A stretch of 31,276 nt of DNA from Chara braunii (taxonomy: Eukaryota > Streptophyta > Charophyceae > Charales > Characeae): positions 846,937 to 878,212 of the forward strand of contig BFEA01000141.1 in the NCBI GenBank assembly GCA_003427395.1, read 5' to 3'. A program made the position numbers and the translations under genes. This document shows positions 1 through 8,670 of the stretch, piece by piece. The notes beneath the pieces were generated by a model, which made no database searches, had not been told where the DNA came from, and saw nothing but the letters and a program-made list of their open reading frames with translations. Numbering within the stretch: the first letter of the stretch is position 1; every line of letters starts with the position of its first letter.

Positions 1-255
1 GCCTAGCAGCTTCCAACTCAGAACGACCCTCGCCAGCAGGATCTCTCAAGAGAAAACGATGCCCCGCACGATAACTGGGTGAGTCCCAATGGGGCAACGA
101 CGCATGACGTCAACAACATGCTCTCAGGCATTCGCGTTCCACCCTGCGTCTCACCAGCACACGTTGACCACCGTCTCTCTCTCTCTCCGTGTAAACCGCA
201 CCTTCACTCCTCCGTCCTCTCCACCTTGTCGTGCGTGTCGTGCTCTCCTCTTGCC

Positions 256-792
256 TCACACCCATTTCTTACCTTTTCCCTGCTTTCCTCCGGTCCCGCG
301 GCCTCCAGTCCCATGGCCCCTGGGAGTCAGCTGTCGTGAGCTAGCCTCGGGTCCCTTCTCCACTGGCTCTGCAGCTCGGTGGTGTTTCTGGATCTCTTCG
401 GGCCTGTTCCAGGACTTGAGATCCGTTTCTTGGTCCGCCTCGCTCATCTCGCTTTCCCCGCCTGAGTCTCTCTCGTTATGTTGCTCCTCCCTTGTCTCGG
501 TCCCAGTTGATGACTCGGTCTCGTGATAGATGACCATCACCCTCAAGCCCACGGTCACCCCATCTCGCCTGCATCTCCATTCTGCCCTGTCGCGCACTTC
601 GTAAATGGCAGCGTGCAGCTTCTGGTCAGCTCCCATCTCCTCCTCTCTCCCCCCTTCAATGCAGACTTTCAGCCGGACTACCTCTCCCCGATCATACTTC
701 AGGGCCGTCATAATCTGAGGCCCTTCCCCCGACACTGGAACCCAGCGCACTGTATGCCGCCAACACCCCGGCCTATAGTCGTGTAGCGCCAT
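256..792 (-). CDS. ORF B4 in the 3' LTR: unknown protein, possible B-family domain
   Basis: Open frame of 178 codons from an ATG at 792; an earlier GTG at 798 is also in frame. The first half has normal protein composition, with a GEVVRLKVCIEGG segment, a charged helix-like segment containing EVRDRAEW, and a VGLRVMVIYHE strand. That order resembles the B domains of the leader ORFs at 11447-11737 and 11177-11446 (hydrophobic strand, DR-containing middle, xxYxLxV strand), but weakly. The second half is low complexity, rich in E, G, K and T. A TATA box lies about 190 bp upstream at 981-987, so this would be the first ORF of a transcript started in the LTR. The copy in the 5' LTR carries two stops. 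Function unknown. Confidence 0.5.
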   Translation of the reverse strand: MALHDYRPGCWRHTVRWVPVSGEGPQIMTALKYDRGEVVRLKVCIEGGREEEMGADQKLHAAIYEVRDRAEWRCRRDGVTVGLRVMVIYHETESSTGTETREEQHNERDSGGESEMSEADQETDLKSWNRPEEIQKHHRAAEPVEKGPEASSRQLTPRGHGTGGRGTGGKQGKGKKWV

Positions 793-980
793 TGCCACTC
801 AGGATAGTCGAGTACCTGATCTCCGGGCGCTCGCAGTGAGATAGCCCCTTACAGGCCCCGAAGATCCGCCCTCTCTCTTGTCTCAGGCCCGCAGCGCTAG
901 TGCAAAGAAAGCACTCTGCGACAGAAAGTACTCTGCAACTAGTGTGCATACGGCTAAACTCTCTTCCCCCTTTTCTTTTT

Positions 981-987
981 TTTTATA
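981..987 (-). promoter_or_regulatory. Candidate TATA box of the element 1 LTR promoter (3' LTR copy)
   Basis: The minus strand reads GGCCTATAAAAAAAA here. The same motif is kept in the other LTR copy at 19541-19547. It lies about 1.33 kb from the LTR start and about 190 bp before the ATG of ORF B4, a sensible spacing for a promoter, start site and 5' leader. The start site itself is not visible. Confidence 0.5.
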
Positions 988-2321
988 GGCCGTAACTCTG
1001 CGTACTAAAGGAAGAGACCAGCGCTAGTCCTTTCAAAATTTTCCTTCACATTAATAGTTTTAATATTTCCAAAATGAGAAAAAAAAAGAAAAAAGGCAAA
1101 ACTAATAATTGAAAAACGGTCGAAGTACGGTCCTAAACCACTATGCGGCAACAGAGTCACTAATCATCACGACGAGACGGCGAGCCAATCCGGTATCCCA
1201 TAATGAAATACTGACAAACATTTTCCTTTCCTCAAAACACAAGCATTGTCCTATGCCTGGCGGGTACCCGTGTCCGATTGCAAGGAGGGGGCTTATGACC
1301 CTCCATGAAGGGGGTGATAAGCCTCCTACCGATGAGGTCGCGGGTCGCCCTCCTTTTGAGGTCCTGCCGCGCGATGTCAGTTTGAAGAGCACCCACTGAC
1401 TGTATACGAGGGATCGGCCTACTTAGGCAACAAAAAGATGGTTCAAAATCCGAACCGTTGGCTTCCCGCGAAAGGACAAGCCAACAGGTAGAAAATCAGA
1501 TTTAGAAAACTAAATAATAATAATAATAATAAAATAACAATAATAACCACAGAGAAAGGAAAAGAAAAGAAAGGGCAACGTCGCAAAATCTCTCCGTGCA
1601 CCAGCCTTACCTGAACCACGCCCCGCGCTCACACACGGATCTGAGGTTCATTTTCTTTCTTTTCCCATTTTCCTTTCCTTTTAGTTTTCACTGTATTTGC
1701 CTTTTAATCTGGCCACCAAGGCCCGCACGATTCGGACAAACAGTCCCGGTAGGCAATTTTACGAGCGGTCGATAAGACCCAGGCCATGAGATGACAGTTG
1801 CGGTCTGAGACCTGAATCGGCGGCCTTCCCTATGATGTGACAGATCAACCAGGTGGGAATCGACAATTCAAACTTTTGGAAAAGAAATCATAGCATCGCA
1901 GTGACCCGAGGCCACTGGATTTTCCCCATACTAAAGCGGTTTTAGATTTTTGGCGTTTTATTTTTTTTTCCTCTTCCCTTCTCCGACAACGACTTTCTGT
2001 CTCATGCATCCTACCCATAACTTAGTAGAGGGCGCTCGGCGCGCAGTTGAAAAGACCGAGCCAGCCCTTTCACCTCCGCGTCCCAGGGCGAACTCGGCGG
2101 CTACCACGGCCACAGGCCGGTTGTGCTCTGCTGTACAACAGAGCACCAAGCCCGCGTGGACCAATGGAAGTCCTGTGGCGCACCCCTTTTGCTGAGGGCT
2201 GCGCCACCGGGGCTGGTCCGCGCCGGTAATAACCCAGGTACCAGACCTAAAGGAGCAGTGGACTAACACTGAGCGAGGAATTGGTACACAAAGGAGGGCC
2301 GGGACGCCGTGCCCTCCGACA

Positions 2322-2340
2322 TAATACCAAACCCCCACCC
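2322..2340 (-). other. Candidate polypurine tract of element 1
   Basis: Directly upstream (minus sense) of the 3' LTR start, the strand reads GGGTGGGGGTTTGGTATTA. It is G-rich but interrupted by T. Its position against the LTR boundary is what identifies it as the plus-strand primer. The core GGGTTTGGTAT also occurs three times in tandem at 3555-3708, so the motif was duplicated within the element. Confidence 0.5.
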
Positions 2341-2711
2341 AGCTTCCCCACTGGGTAGAAACGCATCGCGTTTTCAACATAAATTCAGTGCGAGCAGCAG
2401 CACTCCTCATTCATCACTACTTGCGACTCACTGCGGAGCCCGCACCGTAACTCTACGCAGTCCATTTTCCATTTTTTCTTTTGCGTTCACTTTCTCTCTT
2501 AGCGACTGTTCTCTTTTCCAGCACTCATTCTTTTTTTCAACGCTTGCCTTTCCCCAGTGCTCACTTCTCTTACTATCTGCGCTCGACTGCACTCTTGGTG
2601 CTCACCTTCCTTCGACCATCGCAGGGTGTAATTGTCATATTTAGTGAAGTCACCCTTCCCTTTTCCCTCTTATCAGTTCCCCGCTTTCTTTTCTCCATTC
2701 GTCTATCTTTT

Positions 2712-2717
2712 TATATA
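2712..2717 (+). promoter_or_regulatory. Candidate TATA box of an antisense gene cassette
   Basis: TTTTTATATAGCATCC lies on the plus strand 83 bp before the ATG at 2800, within pyrimidine-rich sequence. With the ORF at 2800-3273 and the AATAAA at 3400-3405 it makes a complete small plus-strand unit inside the minus-strand element. Confidence 0.35.
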
Positions 2718-2799
2718 GCATCCCCTTTTATCATAGATTTCACTTAGTGTTATTATCCTCTGTCTCTCACCTCTCCCTTAGCAATCTTTTCACTGTATT

Positions 2800-3273
2800 A
2801 TGCTTGAAGCACGCCGTGGACAGGGTAGAGGAAGGGGAGGTAGGACAGGAAAGGCCAAAGAGGAGCCACTGGTTACGGCACGACGCTCCTACAGTTCAGA
2901 GGAGGAGGAGGAGGAGGAAGAACCAAGAGGCTACGCGCATCTAAGGCCCTATCCACGTTATCCATCATCAGGGTGGTACGAGAAGACTCCATCCCCTAAC
3001 AGGATGGAATACCTTCGTAAAAAATTTGATGCGCGCTATAGTACCCCCAGTGCTTCTTCTCCCCTTTATATTCCTAGAGCTCCTCCCACTCCAGCCGTAA
3101 GCAAGGCCATAGTGCCTGCTCCGCCTCCTGCTGTCCCATGCACTGTCTCGTCTCCTCACCACCCCAGTCACTGTGTTCTCTTTAGCATCTTCTTCCTTCT
3201 CTTTCTTTTCCAGCTTGAATTCATGGCTGTCTTTTATGTCTTGTATAAGCGCGATTTCTTCTCTGCTTTCTGA
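2800..3273 (+). CDS. Antisense ORF between integrase and the 3' LTR, unknown function
   Basis: 157 codons from ATG. Residues 1-30 are basic and rich in RG (GQGRGRGGRTGK), followed by an eight-glutamate tract, then a Y/P/R-rich stretch (RPYPRYPSSGWYEK, RMEYLRKKFDARY) and a proline-rich segment (IPRAPPTPAVSK). Up to about residue 115 the composition looks like a real protein. The last 40 residues are hydrophobic and less convincing, so a frameshift or missed intron near 3130 is possible. The opposite strand at 2968-3306 is also open, with an acidic-basic reading. Antisense extra ORFs in this position are known from some plant Ty3/gypsy elements (Grande and relatives). No homology is claimed. 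Confidence 0.4.
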   Translation: MLEARRGQGRGRGGRTGKAKEEPLVTARRSYSSEEEEEEEEPRGYAHLRPYPRYPSSGWYEKTPSPNRMEYLRKKFDARYSTPSASSPLYIPRAPPTPAVSKAIVPAPPPAVPCTVSSPHHPSHCVLFSIFFLLFLFQLEFMAVFYVLYKRDFFSAF

Positions 3274-3399
3274 GTCTGATCTTGGCTCATAAGATTTCCA
3301 GTTCACTGTCCATTCTATAACGTCCCAGGCCTGAGAGTTTGGCTTCCTTAAGGCCAGGGACGCATGTTCCTCGTGAACTAGGCCGCTTGTCGACCACCA

Positions 3400-3405
3400 A
3401 ATAAA
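3400..3405 (+). terminator. Candidate poly(A) signal of the antisense cassette
   Basis: AATAAA on the plus strand 127 bp after the stop of the 2800-3273 ORF, followed by an A/T-rich stretch. It is a common hexamer, so it is only suggestive. Confidence 0.3.
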
Positions 3406-3554
3406 ATTTTAAGAAGGATTTTGTCTCAATGTTTGACTTGTTTAACCGCTGGCTTTTCACATGGAGGTTACCTCAGCTCTTGATCAGACATCTATGCCAA
3501 GGATGACCCCAGTAACGGGGGTACTCACTCTGTCTGCCATGCTGGAAGTAGGGC

Positions 3555-3742
3555 ATACCAAACCCTCTTTTCTGTTCTCTGGCCTTAGTGAGACGTTTTC
3601 TCAGCTTCTCAAGCACCTGATGGGGATACCAAACCCTTGCTTTCTTTCTCTGGTCTTAGTGAGGCGTCTCCTCAACTTCTCAGACAAAAGGGAAGGGATA
3701 CCAAACCCCTTTTTTTTTTTTTCCTGGTCTGGGAACTTCAGA
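3555..3742 (-). repeat. Tandem repeat of about 72 bp (2.5 units) carrying the polypurine-tract motif
   Basis: ATACCAAACCC occurs at 3555-3565, 3626-3636 and 3698-3708, spaced 71 and 72 bp. The units share a following pyrimidine tract and CTCTGGYCTTAGTGAG. Unit 1 has a stem TGAGA (3589-3593) with TCTCA (3599-3603). Unit 2 has TGAGG (3660-3664) with CCTCA (3670-3674), the same stem with one compensated base pair. The third unit is shortened and carries GTCTG/CAGAC. Confidence 0.8.
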
Positions 3743-3929
3743 CAAGTATCTGTATACCTGCAAAACCAACAAGTACCACAGACAATAACCATGACCCAGC
3801 AAGAAGACCCTCTGACAACCAGCAGTCAAGCATTGACAAAAATTAAAATAAAACCCATAATTAAAACATTAAATAACAAATAATAATTAATACATAAGAA
3901 CTCTTCATACCCAGGATTTATTGATTGCC

Positions 3930-4180
3930 TTGGTTTCGGCCCACCACTGGCCAGGAATGTCAGGCGTTCCGTCAGTCTGACACACCTCATTCGGCCCGCC
4001 TCAGGCCAGGACTAGTCAGACCATTTGTCTTGACAACCCCTTTGACCTGCCTCCAGATCAGGACCAATCATACCCACTACTCGAGTATGACAGCCCCTTT
4101 GGCATTCTCGCCAGGACACCCAGACTATAGCGGGTCTGGTCACCCTATGACAGTAGACGTCCCGTCAGTTAAACTGTCTC
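3930..4180 (-). repeat. Array of five hairpins, period about 40-60 bp, in the 3' non-coding region of element 1
   Basis: Successive stems (plus-strand coordinates) are TGTCAG 3958-3963 with CTGACA 3977-3982; GTCAGAC 4015-4021 with GTCTTGAC 4027-4034 (one bulge); TCATAC 4068-4073 with GTATGA 4085-4090; CCAGAC 4120-4125 with GTCTGG 4134-4139; and GACAGT 4149-4154 with ACTGTC 4173-4178. A diverged CAGGAC or CCAGGA motif precedes the hairpins of units 1-4. The stems differ from unit to unit yet each stays paired. The strand assignment follows the host element. Confidence 0.75.
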
Positions 4181-4191
4181 GAATCCGGATT

Positions 4192-4480
4192 TGACCACTG
4201 CGGTCAGGGGCCGGCTCACCTACCAGTTTTGGCCAAGGGCGCTGGCTGGCCCGCCCATAATTTTGAACGTGGGACCCGGTCTAACCACAGTTTCAGGCTC
4301 TGGCGAACCTCACTGGATTGCATCCTCTGACTGCGGTAGAGTTCCAGCTGACCCCTTTCAGCCTCATGGGCCAGAACCCCGGAGTCTTAGCCTCAGCCGA
4401 CTATGGAATTCGACACTCGTGTCGGGGACCTGCTGACCCCACCAGATTGCAACCTACTGCGGTAAGGCTCTAGCTGGCCC
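4192..4480 (-). repeat. Diverged repeats with a constant ACTGCGGT loop and changing stems
   Basis: ACTGCGGT occurs near 4197, 4330 and 4455. Around it the flanks pair differently: TGACC 4192-4196 with GGTCA 4202-4206; CTCT with AGAG around the 4330 copy; CCTAC with GTAAGG (one bulge) around the 4455 copy. The second and third copies sit in a diverged duplication of about 128 bp (GGATTGCATCC and AGATTGCAACC starts). Other hairpins are GCTGA 4347-4351 with TCAGC 4358-4362, and the perfect CGACACTCGTGTCG at 4411-4424. Confidence 0.6.
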
Positions 4481-4591
4481 CGGCAATCAACGCATGCTTA
4501 GGTTAGAGAAGAAAACTCCAGGCGAAGATAGTCAGGTAAGCATATCATAACCCACAAGCAGAGTGCCCACGTCCCATAACAGAACAAACAT

Positions 4592-4776
4592 CTCTCAAGA
4601 GACGTCCCGTCAGTCTCAAGAGACACTGAACAATATTAACATGCTAGCCAACACTAAGAGTTTGCAAGAGACCTCTCTTCAGCCTCAAGCAAAGAACTTA
4701 GTGCTAGCCCCAGAGAGGTCTCTTCCCTCAACTGGGATTTCTTTCCCAAGAGACGTCCCGTCATTCTTAAGGAAAT
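4592..4776 (-). repeat. Hairpin cluster with constant GACGTCCCGTCA loop and a 13-bp perfect inverted repeat
   Basis: GAGAC 4599-4603 pairs with GTCTC 4613-4617. AAGA 4748-4751 pairs with TCTT 4765-4768 inside an outer TTTCC 4742-4746 / GGAAA 4771-4775. Both loops hold GACGTCCCGTCA or most of it, as do the hairpin at 4149-4178 and, with changes, the one at 3958-3982. Between them AAGAGACCTCTCT (4666-4678) is the exact reverse complement of AGAGAGGTCTCTT (4712-4724). Confidence 0.7.
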
Positions 4777-4842
4777 ACTGAACACTGGTCTTAGAGAGGT
4801 CCCTTCCCTCATATGAGTGGAGACAGACTCTTAGCCAAGAAG

Positions 4843-5003
4843 CACGAAGTCCCTCTACTGACCACTCTCAGTCAAGTAAAGTTGAACTTCTTTATGTCTG
4901 CCTTCATCTGAATCTTTTGGATGAACAACTTAGTCAGAGACACGAATTCCTTCTACTGATAACTTTCTATCAGACAGAACTGAACTTCTTTATGCCCATC
5001 GTG
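4843..5003 (-). repeat. Diverged tandem duplication of about 100 bp, each copy with a hairpin
   Basis: The sequence after GAAGCACGAAGTCCC (4839 on) and after GAGACACGAATTCC (4937 on) runs in parallel to the shared GAACTTCTTTATG (about 4880 and 4980). Copy 1 has ACTGA 4857-4861 with TCAGT 4868-4872. Copy 2 has CTGATA 4956-4961 with TATCAG 4968-4973. Confidence 0.6.
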
Positions 5004-5395
5004 CTCTCTCTTTGTCATAAGAATTATACTGCTTATATCATTTAATGTGCCACAGCCATGAGTTTCTCAGGTCTTGACACTTTGTCAATGCTCCCAGAAC
5101 TGTACTCACAGTTACTCCCCACTCTGACACTCATGGAACGACTGCAGCGCTGCATCAAAGATACAGTCTCATTAACTTAGTTGCTTGCCGAAGTAGATAA
5201 TGAAATGACTTGCTGAAAACTGGAATATTGAAAATAAGATGCTGAAACTAGAGTACTTAAACTGAAATACTGAAACTGAAATGTTGAATTGACTATACAA
5301 GAATGATTATTGTCTGCTGATAACTAAGCCTCACTGTCTTAGTGTCTTACTGTACTCTTTCTCAGTCCTCTATGACTGTTCTCTTACTTGGATGG
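5004..5395. other. Non-coding spacer after integrase, nothing recognised
   Basis: A/T-rich sequence between the hairpin region and the integrase stop. It has short GAAACTG/TGAAAT-like repeats at about 5210-5290 and no ORF, RNA gene or strong inverted repeat that I can support. Confidence 0.5.
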
Positions 5396-6440
5396 TTAAC
5401 TTATCTTTCCTTTCTTTGGAGTCACTGTAGGGATCAAGTCAGGGTCTCTGAAGATGAACTTATGAAGTCTAAACCCTAATACCATGTCAGGAACCCTGGA
5501 TCCATCCATTTCTGATATCTCATAAACTTTCTCTTCTGCTTCACCTGTGATTCTGTAAGAACCAAGCCATCTAGGCTCTAATCTTTTAGTCCACTGAGTC
5601 TCAAGAGAACTGTCAAACGGAAGAACAACATCTCCAATCTTCAATTTCTCTTTTCTTATATACCTTTTCTTGTTCCATCNTTCTTGATCCGATAGTCTGC
5701 TGGATGTCATTCTCTCTGCTGCATCCATCANNGCCTGATCAACTTCAGATATCTGCCTCATTCTGATCTNAAGGAGTTCTNAAATAGAATAATCCCTGTC
5801 ACTTTCCTNACTTGACCATGTCTTGANAACACTCTCAATAGGCAGTGTAGCATATCGGCCGTACCACAGAGTAAAAGGTGCATACCCAGTGGTTCTCTTG
5901 ACTGTGATATTATCAGCATATACAACAGCTTTTAACATCTTAGGCCAATTGTCGAGTTTCCCTTCACACCACTTGGCTAATGAATCTTTCAGAGTTCTGT
6001 GACCTCTTTCAACAGGTGCATTCGCTTGAGGATGGTAAGTAGTCACATACCGAATCCTGACACCGAATATGAGTGTAATTCTTCTGACAACCTCATTCCT
6101 GAATTCTGATCCTCTGTCTGAGACAAATTCAATGATAAAAGGATACCTGAGATAGACTTCCTTTATCCAATCAGCCACTTGCTCGGCTGTCTTCCTTTGC
6201 AGAGTTTTTGCCTCAACGTATCCAGAAAAATTATCTCTCATGTTTAGTATGTATATCTCATCCCACCCTTGCCTGGAGGCATAGTGATGAGATCCAGATG
6301 AACTCTACTAGCTAGCTCTACCAGGATTGTAGGGAATAGGGACTCAATCATCTTTGTGGTAGACCTCTTCTGACATAAGACACATGATTTACAGTATCTG
6401 AAAATCATGTCTCTCATGCCAGGCCAGAAGTAGAGTTTGA
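5396..6440 (-). pseudogene. pol: Integrase of element 1 (broken)
   Basis: The long open piece (5396-6241) starts MRDNFSGYVEA. It carries the second and third catalytic residues of the D,D(35)E core: Asp in VSDRGSEF (residue 42) and Glu in PVERGH (residue 78), exactly 35 residues apart. A GPY/F-like segment follows (RLEPRWLGSYRI). Upstream, in another frame, are the first catalytic Asp (HLDLITMPP, about 6300) and the second half of the HHCC zinc finger (YCKSCVLCQKR, about 6370). A shift near 6270 and another near 6440, with one stop, separate these parts. Several N bases lie at 5680-5826. Integrase inserts the cDNA into host DNA; this copy cannot make it intact. Confidence 0.9.
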
Positions 6441-7600
6441 CATTCTATGAGTAGGTAGCCTCAGCAGCCTGTGGCCACCAACAACCCCCTCATGTAGAGT
6501 AGCGATTATCTCTAACTGCCTCTCTTTACCACAAACCACTCTTAGTGGAGGTAGACCTCCCTTACCATCCACAAAGAGATGTCCTCTCTTTAATCTGAAT
6601 TTCTTCCTTGAATCTTTACAATAATATTTTTTTAGCTGCTCCCTTTCCAGTTTCCTGCTAATCTCTTGATAATTTTCATCATATTCTTCAAAGAATAAAA
6701 ATACATCTTCTTCCTTCTTTTCACTCTCGTCTTCTTCCTTTGAACCTGAACTTTCCCCAATCTCATGAGCAGCCACTGCCGCTGCATTAACTCTAGCATA
6801 CCAATTGTTCGGTTCATCTTCTTCCTCTTTCCCAAGAATCGATTTATAAACGTATGCACTTTGGATTTCTCCCCAACTATCTCTCTCTTCCGGCCACAGA
6901 CTCCACTTGTAGGAGCATGATGCCTCATAATCCTCATCATCCTTTTCATTAAGAAAATTATCAACATAGACAGATTCTTCAATTGTTTCATTCACATCTT
7001 CTTCTTCTTCTCGCCACTCAATCCGGCTTAGGCTATCCGCTCTGTTATTCTCAGTGAGAATCTTTTCTTGCTTAAAATCATATGTTCAGATGAAGGCGAT
7101 CCATCTGCTGACTGTTGGATCTACCTATTCATGTTTTTTAATGACACATATCACAACAGATGCATCAGTCCTCAGGATGAATCTCCTTCCTAAAACGTAG
7201 TGCCTGAAGCACCTAAGGCTATGGATGATGGACAATAACTCTTTCTTGAATTGGGTGTAACCTCTTTTAGTAGAATTGAGGGTTCTGCTTTCAAATCTTA
7301 GAGGCCTCTCTCTCTCATTTTCATTTTTCTGGATAAGCAATCCACCTAGTGTCATTGGTCCTCCATCAACCTCAATGATGAAAGGTCTTGTCTCCTCCTC
7401 ATCATAATAGGGTACTCCCAGTACTACACCACCGTCTCTTAGTTTTTCTTTCAATGTTTCTGCTGCAACTTGTCTTTTATCATTCCATGCTAAGTCAGCC
7501 CCTTGTCTTACCATTTCTCTCAGAGGTTCTGCAAGGGTAGCAAAATGAGGAATAAAAATCCTCCAAAATTCACAGACTCCCAAGAAACTCCTGACATTGT
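6414..7600 (-). pseudogene. pol: RNase H and acidic linker to the integrase zinc finger (broken)
   Basis: One reading frame with two stops, TAG 7125-7127 and TGA 7086-7088. The piece at 7125-7583 begins MGVCEFWRIFIPHF, the RT connection region, and continues into RNase H with the acidic residues EVDGG, KKELLSI and RTDAS expected of this fold. After the stops comes an unusually acidic linker of about 130 residues (EEEDEPNNW, KEEDESEKKEEDV), then LHEGVVGGH, the first pair of the integrase HHCC finger, before the frame is lost near 6440. The linker is longer and more acidic than I would expect for the family. Confidence 0.8.
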
Positions 7601-7621
7601 TACTCTTTTGAGAGGCAGAGG

Positions 7622-8670
7622 TCAGTTCAAGATTTTGTCTATCTTCTTGGGATCTGGGTTCTTACCCTTGGAGAAGCATCTGAAGCCCAAAATTATCACT
7701 TCTGGTTGGAAGAGAAGGGACTTTGGCCCACTGGCAGTCAGATTATACTTCCGAAGTTTCTCTAGGACCATCTTTACATCTTCAGCATGTTTCCAGACAA
7801 ACTTTCTGACTCCCCCTGCGACCAAAATCTCATCCTTTACCAAGGGTCCTTTTACAGGATTATCATCAATGTATGGACTGATTATTTCAGGAAAAATATC
7901 CTGCATGACTTTGATCATATCCCTTTGAACCACTGCCACTCCATTAATCCACCCCTAAGGTACCACACACATGTGAACAAGTCCCCTCGGCGTGTGCATA
8001 GCAGTCATGGGTCGGCTAGTGGAGTCAATAGGGAGCTGATCATAGCCAGAGTACAGGTCAACTAGAGAATAAATACATCGACCAGCAAATGATTCAGGAA
8101 GACTACCTGCATCACGTACCGTCACAGAATTGAGCTTCTGAAGATTCTGTATCTATCTTAGCCCGCCCCCTGGTTTCCAGAAACAAAACCAGTGCTTAGC
8201 ATATGGTCCATCAGCAAGTTCAACAACATTAGATGCAATCTTTTTGTCAAGATACTTTACAACCTCTGCCTCTTCCTTCAAGGCATACTTGGTTGGTCTG
8301 TTATTCCATGGAACATGATCAACTGTCCAAATCTTGGCCATCTTGATCATGTCAACATCCAATCGCCCTCTCTCCTCATCATTAAAAGAGAAAGCACAAG
8401 AGAACTCCTGACACATCCTGAAAGTATATTCTTTCTCTTTAGGCAGGATAAACTGGTCCGAGTCTATCTTCATTGTGCCAAACCTTTCACAAGTGACCCT
8501 ATTCTCCAGTTTTGCTGATTCCCTCAATGCTCTTATAATTTGTCTCTCCTTTTCCAATGCTTCATGATAATTTTTCACTATTAGGACTGCCACTGGGTTT
8601 TTCTTCACCCCCTTGGGCTTGTATTTTCTTTTCGACGCAGTGACTATTTTCCTAAAAAAGGGTGAGTCGA
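7622..8670 (-). pseudogene. pol: Reverse transcriptase of element 1 (two internal stops, frameshifts at both ends)
   Basis: A single minus frame contains the RT domain. It has the N-terminal HVPWNNRPTKY and WFCFWKPGGGLR region, a SLVDLYSGYDQLPI palm motif, and the catalytic YIDD in ISPYIDDNPVKGP. The FVWKHAEDV and LGFRCFSKGKNPDP segments follow. The VKGP and FVWxH signatures are the ones that made me place it with basidiomycete-type Ty3/gypsy. Stops are TAG 8153-8155, TAG 7955-7957 (at the position of the conserved Gln in PQGW) and TGA 7622-7624. A 1-nt deletion or equivalent near 7600 moves the frame to the RNase H part. A frame change near 8670 joins it to the protease part. Confidence 0.9.

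Larger units (their letters stand above)
1..2321 (-). repeat. 3' LTR of element 1, partial (U3 and start of the transcribed part)
   Basis: Base 1 matches base 18561, and the match continues with few indels to base 2321 (matching 20879), where it stops abruptly after CTCCGACA. On the minus strand the LTR therefore starts TGTCGGAG. By hand count the first 550 bases show about 25-30 differences from the right copy, mostly transitions, so the two LTRs have diverged by roughly 5 percent. A (TAA)n stretch near 1511-1535 differs in its repeat units between copies. The rest of this LTR lies before the window. Confidence 0.85.

Noticed and set aside
79-526. Plus-strand frames of 86 and 145 codons at the start of both LTR copies
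   Set aside because: Pyrimidine-rich, Ser/Pro-rich readings antisense to ORF B4. They persist in both LTRs only because the DNA is about 95 percent identical.
1958-2410. Minus-strand frame of 150 codons at the LTR start (103 codons in the right copy)
   Set aside because: It lies in U3 upstream of the TATA box and crosses the LTR border only in the left copy. Composition is not convincing.
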